NCBI RefSeq assembly: GCF_002906575.1
Contig: NZ_CP026309.1
Coordinates: forward strand, 496,001-560,000
Direction of reading: 5' to 3'
Source: Salinigranum rubrum
GTDB lineage: Archaea; Halobacteriota; Halobacteria; Halobacteriales; Haloferacaceae
DNA length: 64,000 bases
Made by a program: the position numbers and the translations under genes. The notes below the pieces were generated by a model. The model was not told the DNA's origin, ran no database searches, and worked only from the letters and a program-made list of their open reading frames with translations. This document shows, piece by piece, positions 45,002-54,427 of this stretch (position 1 is the stretch's first letter; the number at the start of each line of letters is the position of its first letter).

Positions 45002-47695
45002 TCACTCGGTGTCGAGCCGCCGCTGCCACTCCTGTACTCTCCCCATGAGTTCCAGCGGTGACGTGTCGTTCACGTCCGTTCCGCGCAACTCGTCGAGCAC
45101 GGCCTCGAGTTCGGGGTCGAGCCCCCCGCCGTCGCTGGCGGCTTCCTCCGTCGCCGTCGCCTCTGTCGTCTCCGTCGTCCTCCCCGACCCGCCTTCGGCG
45201 GCGAACTGGCCGCTCCCGAGGTCGAACACCGCCTGGACCGGCGCTCCACTCGACCCGCCCTTCGCCTCGATGGCTTTCTCCTCGCGGAGACGGTCGAGTA
45301 CCTCCGACGCTCTGGCGACCACTGGCTGCGGGACACCGGCGAGGTCGGCGACGTGAATCCCGTACGAGCGGTCGGTCGCACCCTCCTCGACGGTTCGGAG
45401 GAACGTCACGTCGCCGTCGCGCTCCTCGGCGGCGACGTGGACGTTCGCCACCCGCGGGAGGTGCTCAGCTAGAGAAGTGAGTTCGTGGTAGTGGGTCGCG
45501 AACAGCGTTTTACACCTGATCTCGTTGTGGAGGTACTCGGTGGCGGCCCAGGCGATGGAGATACCGTCGTACGTCGCCGTCCCCCTCCCCACCTCGTCGA
45601 GGATGACGAGCGACTCGTCGGTCGCGGAGTGTAGGATGTTCGAGAGCTCCTGCATCTCCACCATGAACGTCGACCGGCCCTGCGCGAGTTCGTCGAGCGC
45701 GCCCACTCTGGTGAAGATGCCGTCGACGACGCCGACCCGTGCCGACCGGGCCGGAACGAAACTCCCGACCTGTGCGAGCAGCGTGATGAGCGCCGCCTGC
45801 CGCATGTACGTCGACTTGCCCGACATGTTCGGGCCGGTGACGATGAGGAAGTCCCGTTCCTCGTTCGCGTGCCCGCCCGCCCGCTCTCGGCTGGCGGCGA
45901 CCCCTCCGCCCATGTAGAGGTCGTTCGGGACGAACTCCGTCGTCTGCTCGACGACCGGGTGTCGTCCCGCCTCGATTTCGATGGGCCCAGGCTCGGTGAG
46001 GGTCGGTCGCGTCCAGTCCTGTCCGGCGGCGTGAGTCGCCAGCGAGACGAGCGCGTCCACCTCCGCCAGCACGCGCCCGACGTCCTGCAGCAACTCGGCG
46101 CGCTCCCCGATGCGGGTTCGAAGCTCGCAGAACAGTTCGTACTCCAGGTCGGCGCGAGCCTCCTCGATTCGGAGGACCTCCCGCTCTCTCTCCTCTAGCT
46201 CGTCGGTGACGAACCGCTTCGAGTTCTTCAGCGTCTTGATCTCCCGGTAGTGCTCCGGCACCTGGTCGGCCACCGACTTCCCGACCTGGATGTAGTACCC
46301 GTCGGTGCGGTTCCGGTCGACGGTGACGTGACTGAGGCCGTGTTCGCGTTTCTCCCGGGCGGCGAGCGAGTCGAGCCACTCTCGGATCTCGGCGTGCCGC
46401 TCGATGAGTTCGTCCAGTTCGTCGTCGTACCCCTTCCGGAGGAGTTCACCCTGCGTCACCGTCTTCGGCGGGTCGTCGGCGAGCGCCGCGTCCAACTCGC
46501 CGTGGAGGTCGCGGGCGGCCTCGCGGTCGGGACGCCCGACGACCTCGGCGAGCGGGGAGTTCGCGAGCGCCGACTCCTCGATGGCCTCCGCGAGCGAGGG
46601 GAGCAACGCGAGCGTGTCGCGGATCGAGAGGAGGTCCGACGCGTCGGCTCGCCCGCCCGCGGCACGGGAGGCCAGCCGTTCGAGGTCGTAGGCGCCGTCG
46701 AGCGTGTCTCTGAGACGCTCGCGGGCCAGCGCGTGGGTGGCGAGCGCCTCGACGCAGTCCAGCCGTCGCTCGATTTCGTCTCTGTCCCGCCGCGGGCGCG
46801 TCACCCACTCTCGCAGGAGGCGACCCCCGGCGCTCGTCACGGTGTGGTCGATGGCGTCGACGAGCGACCCCGAGCGGTCGCCGTGCATCGTCTCCGTGAG
46901 TTCGAGGTTCCGCTGCGTCGTCGCGTCGAGCGTCAGGTGGTCGGTCGGTTCGTAGGTTCGAAGGCGCGTCATCGACGCCGTCACGCCCGCGTTCGTCTCG
47001 GTGACGTACGCGAGCACGGCCCCGGCGGCCCTCACGGTCACCCCCTCGCCGAGACCGACGCTCTCGGCGGCGTCGCCGAACTGTTCGCGGAGGGCGTGTC
47101 GCGCCCGCCCGGGGGCGAACGCCTCCGTCTCGAACGTGGTGAGCTTCACTCCCTGGTCGCGGACGCGCCGGAGGAACGCGTCGTCGCTTCTGACCTCGGG
47201 TCCGGGGAGGAGTTCGACGGGGTCGAAGCGGTACAGCTCCGACCCCGCCGCGTCGGCACCCTCGACGCTCGTCACGAGGAACTGGCCGGTCGTGACGTCC
47301 GCGAACGCCAGCCCGTAGCGGTCGCCCTCGCGGACGACGCTCGCGAGGTACTGGGCGTCCTCCCGAGAGGTTTCCAGCAGGGTCCCGGGCGTGACGACGC
47401 GCGTCACCTCGCGGGCGTGACCGCCGTCGGTCTCGTACTGCTCCGCGACGGCGACCCGGTACCCGCGCTCGACGAGCGCCTTCAGGTAGGGCGTGAGGTC
47501 GTCGAGCGGGACGCCGGCCATCGGATACGACGACCCGTGAGAGGACTTCTGTGAGACCTTCAGATCCAGTTCCCGACCCACGGTCTCGGCGTCGTCGGCG
47601 AAGAACTCGTAGAAGTCGCCGCACTGCATCGCCAACAGGTCCGCGTCCGTCTCCTCCTTCAGCGAGAGAAACTCGCCGACGATCCCTTGCGGCAT
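45002..47695 (-). CDS. mutS: DNA mismatch repair protein MutS
   Basis: The 897-residue protein has the mismatch-contact motif GDFYEFF (Phe-x-Glu type) in domain I, connector and lever domains, Walker A GPNMSGKST (621-629), Walker B LVILDEVGRGT (Asp701 area) and TLFATHYHEL. An acidic, Thr-rich linker lies near the C-terminus, followed by a helical dimerisation tail. It recognises mismatches and recruits MutL. Length is normal for MutS1. Confidence 0.95.
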   Translation of the reverse strand: MPQGIVGEFLSLKEETDADLLAMQCGDFYEFFADDAETVGRELDLKVSQKSSHGSSYPMAGVPLDDLTPYLKALVERGYRVAVAEQYETDGGHAREVTRVVTPGTLLETSREDAQYLASVVREGDRYGLAFADVTTGQFLVTSVEGADAAGSELYRFDPVELLPGPEVRSDDAFLRRVRDQGVKLTTFETEAFAPGRARHALREQFGDAAESVGLGEGVTVRAAGAVLAYVTETNAGVTASMTRLRTYEPTDHLTLDATTQRNLELTETMHGDRSGSLVDAIDHTVTSAGGRLLREWVTRPRRDRDEIERRLDCVEALATHALARERLRDTLDGAYDLERLASRAAGGRADASDLLSIRDTLALLPSLAEAIEESALANSPLAEVVGRPDREAARDLHGELDAALADDPPKTVTQGELLRKGYDDELDELIERHAEIREWLDSLAAREKREHGLSHVTVDRNRTDGYYIQVGKSVADQVPEHYREIKTLKNSKRFVTDELEEREREVLRIEEARADLEYELFCELRTRIGERAELLQDVGRVLAEVDALVSLATHAAGQDWTRPTLTEPGPIEIEAGRHPVVEQTTEFVPNDLYMGGGVAASRERAGGHANEERDFLIVTGPNMSGKSTYMRQAALITLLAQVGSFVPARSARVGVVDGIFTRVGALDELAQGRSTFMVEMQELSNILHSATDESLVILDEVGRGTATYDGISIAWAATEYLHNEIRCKTLFATHYHELTSLAEHLPRVANVHVAAEERDGDVTFLRTVEEGATDRSYGIHVADLAGVPQPVVARASEVLDRLREEKAIEAKGGSSGAPVQAVFDLGSGQFAAEGGSGRTTETTEATATEEAASDGGGLDPELEAVLDELRGTDVNDTSPLELMGRVQEWQRRLDTE

Positions 47696-47785
47696 TGTGG
47701 ATACCTCCGGCGCTCGGCTGGTAAAACACTGTGGGTCGACCGCTGCTCTCGTCCACGGTCCGCGTCGGTGTGACCGCGGACGCGT

Positions 47786-49207
47786 TCAGCCGCGTCGGTA
47801 CGTCCGGACGTAGTCGAGCGCCAGCGCCCGGAGGGTCGGCACGGCGAGGATGCCCGCGACGAACGTCACCACCCCGACGAGAACGACGCCGACGAGGCCC
47901 GGAACGTCGGAAACGGTGACGACCGACTGGACGCCGACGAGGACGCCGCCCATGACGGCGGAGACGGCAGTCACGCGCAGGACGTTCCCGACGGGGAGTC
48001 GGTAGGCAATCTCGGTCCGGAGGTACCACGCCCGCTGGACCATCCCGACGGTGAAGGCGAACGTCGTCGCCACCGCGGCCCCGATGAGACCGTAGCGAGG
48101 GATGAGTGCCACGTTGAGCACGATGTTGAGGACCGTCGAGACGACCGTCGCGCGGGCGACGAGGTCCGGGCGGTCGATGCCGAGGAGGACGCGCCCGACG
48201 ACGGTCTGGACTGCCTCGGGGACCTTCCCCGCGATGAGAACGACCAGAACGAGGCTCGCCGCGGCGTACTCCGGACCGAACAGGAGACCGAGAATCTCCC
48301 TTGCGAAGACGAGCGTCCCGAACACGGCCGGGATGACGAGCGCGACCGACGGCAGGAGGGCGTTGCTGATGAGCCGACCGACGCGCTCGCGGTTCCCGCT
48401 GGTGCTGAACGCGCTCGCCTGTGGGAGGAGCGAGACGCCGAGCGCGTTCGGAAACAGGAGGGTGATGGCCGCGACCCGCCAGGCGACCTCGTAGGCGCCG
48501 ACGTCGGCCTGTGTGAGGATGAGCCCGATGATGAGGACGTCCGTCCAGCTGTGTACCTGAACGCCGAGCGCCGGGATGATGTTGTACTTCGTGTACGACA
48601 GCAGCGAGCGAACCGACGCCATCGACGGCCGCGCCGGTCGGGTGTCGAGTTTGGCGATTCCCCAGAGGAACGAGACGACACTCCCGACGATGACGCCGTA
48701 GATGAGGCCGATCGGTCCCATCCCGAAGCCGAGGACGAAGACCGCGCCGAGCAGGGCGTAGACGACCTGGTTCGCGAGGAACAACACGGCCGTCTCGCCG
48801 ACGCGAAGCTCCCCGCGCAGGGTGGTCGTCGCGATGGTCGCCAGCTGTGAGGCCCCGACGGTGAGTATCAACAGGCCCGCGACGGGTTCGCCCACGTAGC
48901 TGTTCACGGGCCCGCGGAACGCGAGGAGGAGCGCCACGACGCCCAGGAAGCCGGCGAACTTCAGGACGATACCGCTGCCGAGTATCGTCTCCCGGGACGC
49001 TCCCTCGCTGAGCCGTTTCTCGATGGCGGTGTTCAGTCCGAGGTCGATGCCGGACTCGAGCACGCGAAAGAGCGCCTGGAAGAGGAAGAACGCGCCGATG
49101 CCCGCCGGGCCGAGTTCGCGGGCGAACACGGTGACGGCGAGGAAGCCGATACCCGCGTTCGCCACGTTGACGACGAACAGTTTTGAACTCGACCGGGTGA
49201 CGCTCAT
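47786..49207 (-). CDS. Polysaccharide-type flippase (MOP superfamily)
   Basis: The 473-residue protein has about 12-14 hydrophobic segments and the typical start LFVVNVANAGIGFLAVTVFARELGPAGIG. Midway it reads GRLISNALLPSVALVIPAVFG. Such flippases move lipid-linked oligosaccharides for glycan or S-layer glycosylation. No glycosyltransferases are adjacent. I chose ATG 49207, since upstream codons are unlike the family. Confidence 0.8.
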   Translation of the reverse strand: MSVTRSSSKLFVVNVANAGIGFLAVTVFARELGPAGIGAFFLFQALFRVLESGIDLGLNTAIEKRLSEGASRETILGSGIVLKFAGFLGVVALLLAFRGPVNSYVGEPVAGLLILTVGASQLATIATTTLRGELRVGETAVLFLANQVVYALLGAVFVLGFGMGPIGLIYGVIVGSVVSFLWGIAKLDTRPARPSMASVRSLLSYTKYNIIPALGVQVHSWTDVLIIGLILTQADVGAYEVAWRVAAITLLFPNALGVSLLPQASAFSTSGNRERVGRLISNALLPSVALVIPAVFGTLVFAREILGLLFGPEYAAASLVLVVLIAGKVPEAVQTVVGRVLLGIDRPDLVARATVVSTVLNIVLNVALIPRYGLIGAAVATTFAFTVGMVQRAWYLRTEIAYRLPVGNVLRVTAVSAVMGGVLVGVQSVVTVSDVPGLVGVVLVGVVTFVAGILAVPTLRALALDYVRTYRRG

Positions 49208-49380
49208 CGGGGACGTGTGCCCGATTCTTGGCGGATGGAATAAACACACCGCCTCGCGCATTTCCCCTCAACCGACTGTAGTCTCTCGGTTCTGGTCGGA
49301 ACGGCCCGTGGCTCGGGGCTGCTGTGCGCCCGCCGTCCGAACGGACAACGCTCTTGCGGGTGCGTCCCTCACAGCCGTGT

Positions 49381-50034
49381 ATGAGCACTGACGTCGACGC
49401 CGACGCGGACGCCGAGACGCCGACCATCACCGTCTACTCGGACTACGTCTGTCCGTTTTGCTATCTCGGTCGCGAATCCCTCAGTCGGTACCAGGATACG
49501 CGCGAGGACGAGTTGGAAATCGACTGGCACCCGTTCGACCTCCGGAGTGGGAAGCGCAACCCTGACGGCAGCATCGACCACTCGGTCGACGACGGGAAGG
49601 ACGACGCGTACTACGAACAGGCGAAACAGAACGTTCGTCGACTGCAGGAGAAGTACGACGTCGAGATGAACCTCGAACTGGCGACCGATATCGATTCACT
49701 CCCGGCACAGGTCGCCTCGTACTACGTGAAAGAACACTACCCGTACGAGACGTGGCTCGACTTCGACGAGTCGGTCTTCGCGGCGCTGTGGCGAGAGGGA
49801 AGAGACATCGGCGACACCGAGGTGCTCGTCGAACTCGCCGAGGAGGCGGGAGTCGACGGCGACGAGGTCCGGTCGGCGCTCGCGGACGACGCGTTGAGAG
49901 CGGAGGTCCGCGAGCGGTTCACCGAGGCCCAGCAGGTGGGCGTCACCGGCGTCCCGACGTTCGCGTACGACGGCTACGCCGCCCGCGGTGCCGTCCCGCC
50001 CGAGCACCTCGAACGACTGGTCGAAGGCGTCTGA
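49381..50034 (+). CDS. DsbA/FrnE-family thioredoxin-fold oxidoreductase
   Basis: The 217-residue protein has a CPFC redox motif (C24, C27) in VYSDYVCPFCYLG and the FrnE-like helical insertion, with GVTGVPTFAYDGYAARGAV carrying the cis-Pro loop. No signal peptide is seen, so it is cytoplasmic. It may act in disulfide isomerisation or polyketide-like modification; the substrate is unknown. Confidence 0.85.
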   Translation: MSTDVDADADAETPTITVYSDYVCPFCYLGRESLSRYQDTREDELEIDWHPFDLRSGKRNPDGSIDHSVDDGKDDAYYEQAKQNVRRLQEKYDVEMNLELATDIDSLPAQVASYYVKEHYPYETWLDFDESVFAALWREGRDIGDTEVLVELAEEAGVDGDEVRSALADDALRAEVRERFTEAQQVGVTGVPTFAYDGYAARGAVPPEHLERLVEGV

Positions 50035-50101
50035 GCCTACTTGCGACACGGGGTGGAGCGCGAACTCGCCGGCCTGCCTCTCTTCGGTCGCCATCGACTC
50101 G

Positions 50102-50119
50102 ATGAATAACTATATTCAT
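50102..50119. promoter_or_regulatory. AT-rich inverted repeat upstream of methyltransferase gene
   Basis: ATGAATA (50102-50108) and TATTCAT (50113-50119) are separated by 4 bases. A third half site ATGAATAT occurs at 50142-50149, just before ATG 50152. The stretch is strikingly AT-rich in a GC-rich chromosome, suggesting a promoter with an operator. Confidence 0.55.
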
Positions 50120-50151
50120 TGATGCACCGTTTTGGTTATTAATGAATATAA

Positions 50152-50838
50152 ATGGTCTCTGATTCTTCCTACGAAATCGAGGACTTCGCGTTCATCGGGC
50201 GGACGCTCCCCGAGTACCGGCGGATGCTGAATCTGGATCCGAAGTCGCTCCGCGGGCAGACCGTTCTGGACTGTCCGTCGGGCACGTGTTCGTTCGTCGC
50301 CGAGGCGTGTGCGCGTGGGGTGGACGTCACCGGCGTCGACCGACTGTACGACCGCACTCCCGCGTCGTTAGCCCGGACGGCCGCTCGGGACATCGCGCGG
50401 ACGAGTGCGGCGTTCGCCGGCGTCGAAGACCGGTTCGTCTGGGAATTTTACGACGACGTGTCGGACCTCCGGACGTACCGCGAGGCGGCCGCCTCGGCGT
50501 TCCTGCACGACTACGCCCACCACGGTGAGCGATACGTCGAGGCGTCGCTTCCGCACCTCCCGTTCGCCGACGACGCGTTCGACGTGGTCCTCTCCGCGCA
50601 CTTCCTGTTCCTGTACGACGACCGGCTGTCGACGACGTTTCACGTCGATTCGGTTCGGGAACTGCTCCGCGTCGGCCGCGAACTCCGCGTCTTTCCCCTC
50701 CACAACCTCGACGGCTCGCGCTCGTCGGTCGTCGAGACGGTGGCCGAGACGTTCCGAGACGAGGGGCGCTCCGTAACCATCGAGCCTACTTCGTTCGAGT
50801 TCCAGAGGGGGGCGAACGAGCTTCTGAGGCTCCGCTGA
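50152..50838 (+). CDS. Class I SAM-dependent methyltransferase
   Basis: The 228-residue protein has a SAM-binding motif VLDCPSGTCSFVAEACARG (about 38-56), an acidic second strand VTGVDRLYD and the later segment LPHLPFADDAFDVVLSAHFLFLY. These are typical of small-molecule or protein methyltransferases. Substrate unknown. The AT-rich promoter with an inverted repeat suggests tight control. Confidence 0.8.
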   Translation: MVSDSSYEIEDFAFIGRTLPEYRRMLNLDPKSLRGQTVLDCPSGTCSFVAEACARGVDVTGVDRLYDRTPASLARTAARDIARTSAAFAGVEDRFVWEFYDDVSDLRTYREAAASAFLHDYAHHGERYVEASLPHLPFADDAFDVVLSAHFLFLYDDRLSTTFHVDSVRELLRVGRELRVFPLHNLDGSRSSVVETVAETFRDEGRSVTIEPTSFEFQRGANELLRLR

Positions 50839-50886
50839 GCGGCCTGATCTCCCGACCGACGGAGTGGCAGTCGCGACGACACGGGC

Positions 50887-52131
50887 TTATCGCGGCGTCT
50901 CCGTCCCCCACTTCTCCATCGCGACGGCGAGTTCAGGGTAGTCCGTCGCATACTCTTCGAGCGACACCCCGGCGACCGTCGCGTCCGTCGCCTGCCGGAG
51001 CGCCTTCGCGCCGTCGTGAGTCCCGCCGGGGTGGCCGTGGATGCCGCCGCCGGCCTGGATACAGACGTTCGTCCCCACCCGGGAGACGAGTTCGGGGACG
51101 AGCCCCGGATGCAACCCGCCGGAGGCCACGGGGAGCACGTCGCGTAGCCCGTACAGGTCGGAGTACAGCCACTCGTTGATGCCGACGGTGTCCTCGTTCG
51201 CCAGTTTGCCTAAGTCGGCGGTACCGGTGTGGATCTGGTCGACACCGCACAACCGTGCTAGCTGGGCGATGACGCGCATCGACACCCCGTGAGTCTCGAT
51301 TCGGTCGAACGCGGCGTGCATCGCGCGGTGGGCGTGGATGGCGACCCCGTGGCTCTCGCAGGCGTCCCGAACCGTCTGGACCGCGCCCCACCCCGTCGTC
51401 ACCACGTCGACCATCACGTACTCACAGCCCTCCTCGGCCGCCCTGTCGACCCGTTCGAGCATGTCGTGGGTCGGTCCCGTGACGTTGACCAGATAGGACT
51501 TCGACTCGCCCGTCGCTTCTTCTGCCTCGTCGCGCGCCGCCAGCGACTCCGTCAGGCGGTCTTCGTAGGGGTTGAACGACTGGTCGGTGAGGTTCTCGTC
51601 GTCCTTCAGCAGGTCGATACCGCCCAGCCACGCCTCGCGGCCGACGCGGACGTGTTCCTTCGTGGGCAGGCCGACCTTCGGCTTCGGCACCGTCGCGAGG
51701 ATGGGCCGGTCGCCCGCGTCGAAGATTTCGTCCCGCACGCGCGACCCGAACTGCGGCCCCGGGAACGAGGTGGCGAGCCCTTCGGGCCACCGACAGTCGA
51801 GCAACCGGATTCGCTCGACTGCCTTCATCCCCATGATGTTCCCCGCGATGCAAGAGAGCACCTGCGGCATGTTCCCCGGCTCGAACAGCGCGTCGGGGTA
51901 GGCGACGGTCACCCGGGAGCCGTCGATGTCGCAGGCCGTCGCGCTCAGGTCGACGCATTCCTCGACCTGGAGTTCGGCCCACGTCCCGTTCGAACTCTCG
52001 GACGCGACTCGGGAGGCGGCGGCCTCTATCTCCATGTCGGCCGCCGGCTCGACGTGGAACTCACAGACGAGGTCGGCGTCCGACGGCTCGTACGAGAGGT
52101 CGAGGAAGTCCTCGTAGGTGATCCCTGTCAT
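50887..52131 (-). CDS. rbcL: RuBisCO large subunit, type III (archaeal)
   Basis: The 414-residue protein has the catalytic Lys in VPKPKVGL (K150/K152), the carbamylated Lys in GIDLLKDDEN (K176), the HAHRAMHAAF motif and AGGGIHGHPGG. Type III enzymes act with ribose-1,5-bisphosphate isomerase and AMP phosphorylase in nucleotide salvage, not in a Calvin cycle. The partner genes are not in this window. Confidence 0.95.
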   Translation of the reverse strand: MTGITYEDFLDLSYEPSDADLVCEFHVEPAADMEIEAAASRVASESSNGTWAELQVEECVDLSATACDIDGSRVTVAYPDALFEPGNMPQVLSCIAGNIMGMKAVERIRLLDCRWPEGLATSFPGPQFGSRVRDEIFDAGDRPILATVPKPKVGLPTKEHVRVGREAWLGGIDLLKDDENLTDQSFNPYEDRLTESLAARDEAEEATGESKSYLVNVTGPTHDMLERVDRAAEEGCEYVMVDVVTTGWGAVQTVRDACESHGVAIHAHRAMHAAFDRIETHGVSMRVIAQLARLCGVDQIHTGTADLGKLANEDTVGINEWLYSDLYGLRDVLPVASGGLHPGLVPELVSRVGTNVCIQAGGGIHGHPGGTHDGAKALRQATDATVAGVSLEEYATDYPELAVAMEKWGTETPR

Positions 52132-52206
52132 GTGTTCTCGTCCAGCACGTTCGAGTAAATACCCACCGATGGTCGGGTCGCTCGCGCGCCCGTCCGCGCG
52201 CCCGAC

Positions 52207-53004
52207 TCACCCGCTCGCGTCGTCGAGTACCCGTTCGATGTCGGCGATGGAGTCGAGGACGTAGTCCGGATCGACCTCCGACCCGGAGAGCGCCGCGTCG
52301 TCCGTCACGCCGGTTCGGACGAGGACGGTCGTCATCCCCGTCTTCGAACCCATCTCGATGTCCGTGTCGAGGCGGTCGCCGACGAGGAGACACCGCTCGC
52401 TCGGGACGCCGAGTCGGTCGAGCGCGAACCGGGCGGCCACCTCGCTCGGTTTGCCCGCGACGACGTCGGGTCCGCGGCCGGTCATCCCCTCGACGGCCCC
52501 GATGACGACCCCCGCGCTGGGGAGGATGCCGTCCGTGCCGGGCTTGGTCCGGTCGGGGTTCGTCGCGACGATGGGTGTCCCGGGCGTGACGGCGCGGAGC
52601 ACCCGGGTGAAGAGGTCGTGGTCGAGGCCGGTGTCGAGCGAGAGGACGACCACGTCCGTCGCCGCGGGGTCGTCGGTGAGAGAGAGCCCCGCCTCCGAGA
52701 GCACCTGCTTCAGGTCGGGTTCGCCGACGACGAACAGGTTCTCCTCTCGGTGTTCGCGTCGAAGGTAGTCGGCGGTGACGACGCCCGCGGTGACGATGTC
52801 CGCGGGGGAGGCGTCGATGCCCATCCCGGCCAACTTCTTCACGTAGTTCTCGGGCGACTTCGTCGGGTTGTTGGTGAGAAACTGGACGGCGACGCCGGCC
52901 TCACGGAGCGTGTCGATGGCTTCTCTGGCTCCCTCGATGGGTGTGTCACCACGGTACAGCGTACCGTCCATGTCGACGAGCGCGCCCGCGAATCTCGACT
53001 GCAT
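52207..53004 (-). CDS. HAD-superfamily phosphatase (NagD-like)
   Basis: The 265-residue protein has the nucleophile motif [20 protein letters not shown], the Lys motif VAGKPSE and [14 protein letters not shown], which place it with NagD-type sugar or nucleotide phosphatases. It lies 76 bases from rbcL in the same direction. A phosphatase for nucleotide-derived or sugar phosphates is likely but the substrate is unknown. Confidence 0.85.
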   Translation of the reverse strand: MQSRFAGALVDMDGTLYRGDTPIEGAREAIDTLREAGVAVQFLTNNPTKSPENYVKKLAGMGIDASPADIVTAGVVTADYLRREHREENLFVVGEPDLKQVLSEAGLSLTDDPAATDVVVLSLDTGLDHDLFTRVLRAVTPGTPIVATNPDRTKPGTDGILPSAGVVIGAVEGMTGRGPDVVAGKPSEVAARFALDRLGVPSERCLLVGDRLDTDIEMGSKTGMTTVLVRTGVTDDAALSGSEVDPDYVLDSIADIERVLDDASG

Positions 53005-53089
53005 GCGCCGGGCTATGGGTGCAGAGACATTACGTGTGGGGGCTCCGTCCCGGTCTCCGAACGGACGCCGCTGGCCGCGCCGGTTTCGG

Positions 53090-54240
53090 CTACTGGGGGG
53101 GTGTCTGCCGGCCGTTGGTCCGTCCGGCGGTGTCGTCGTCAGCGCCGACCGGCGCGTTCTCCGCCGACCCGTGACCCCCGTCGTGTTCGCGGCCTCGGTT
53201 CGCGGCCCCGGACGTCAGGCGGACGCCGTGTGCTCCCTCGCGTTCGGCGGCACTGGGGGAGACGCGGACGAACTCGGCGTTCGCGCGCGCCTCCGCCAGC
53301 GTGTGACCGCCGCAGTACGACACCCCCGAACGGACCCCCAGAGGAACTCGGTCGTCTTCGGTTCGAGCGCCCCCGCGTACGGCGTCAGTCCCTCGACGCC
53401 CTCGTCGACGCCCGGGCCGTTGTCCGTCTTGTCGCTGCGGGCCTCGTTCGCGGCGGTCGTCGACATGCCGCGCGTCCGTTTGAACCGCTGGCCGTCGGCC
53501 GTGACGACCTCGCCGGGTGCCTCGTCGGTGCCGGCGAAGAAGCTCCCCAGCATCACGGCGTCGGCCCCGGCCACGAGCGCCTTCACCGCGTCGCCCGAGG
53601 TGCGGATGCCGCCGTCGGCGACGATACCGACGTCGAGGTCGGCCGCGGCCTCGGCGCAGTCGTCGACCGCTGTCAACTGGGGCATCCCCGCGCCCGTCAC
53701 CTGTCGCGTGGTGCAGTGTGACCCCGGGCCGACGCCGACCTTCACGGCGTCCGCGCCCGCGGCGGCGAGGTCCTCGACGCCCGCGGCCGTGACGACGTTA
53801 CCGGCGACGAGGTCGACGTCGAACGCCTCGTCGAGTTCGGCGACGGCGTCGAGACAGCGCTCCATGTGTCCGTGGGCGACGTCGACGACGACCACGTCGA
53901 CACCGGCGTCGACCACCGCTGCCGCTCGGGCGCGGTAGTTCTCGTCGATGCCGACCGCCGCGCCGACCTGTGCGCCCGCGTCGCTCGCCCGACGCACCGC
54001 GTCGGCCTGCTCGTCGACGGTCAAAAAGCGGTGGACGACGCCGAGTCCACCGACGGCGTCGAGGGCGACTGCCGTTTCCGTCTCGGTGACCGTGTCCATC
54101 GGCGCCGACAGCACCGGCGCGGTCAGTTCGACGTTCGGGGTGAGGCTCGTCGTCAGGTCGACGTCGCTCCGGCTGTCGACCGGCGACCGCTTCGGTACGA
54201 CCAGTACGTCGCCGTACGAGAGTCCCTCTCTGACATCCAT
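53090..54240 (-). CDS. IMP dehydrogenase/GMP reductase-family protein, frameshifted
   Basis: The protein begins [20 protein letters not shown] and has the catalytic loop [25 protein letters not shown] and [16 protein letters not shown]. The frame breaks at TEFLWG. One extra G in the G5 run (C5 at 53335-53339 on the + strand) restores [24 protein letters not shown]. The corrected protein is about 383 residues and has no CBS domains, unlike canonical IMPDH. It could be a GMP reductase or a GuaB paralogue. The acidic/His-rich tail follows. Confidence 0.8.
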
Positions 54241-54427
54241 CTGTGACCTCGACAACACAAGCGGCTCTCCGGTATATGTCTGTTGGAACGGAAGCCAGCG
54301 TCGCTCTCGATAATCGCACTCGCGTGCTCGCGCTCGTCTCCTCGGCGAACCGTTCTCACGGGATTCGAATCTCAATTTTGAAAACCAGTGGCGAGGACTT
54401 ATCAGACTCTCGACGGTGAGCCACTGT

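Noticed and set aside
46446-49430. Leftward open frame of about 990 codons
   Set aside because: It overlaps mutS and the flippase in another frame and is almost entirely Arg/Gly/Pro-rich; a shadow.
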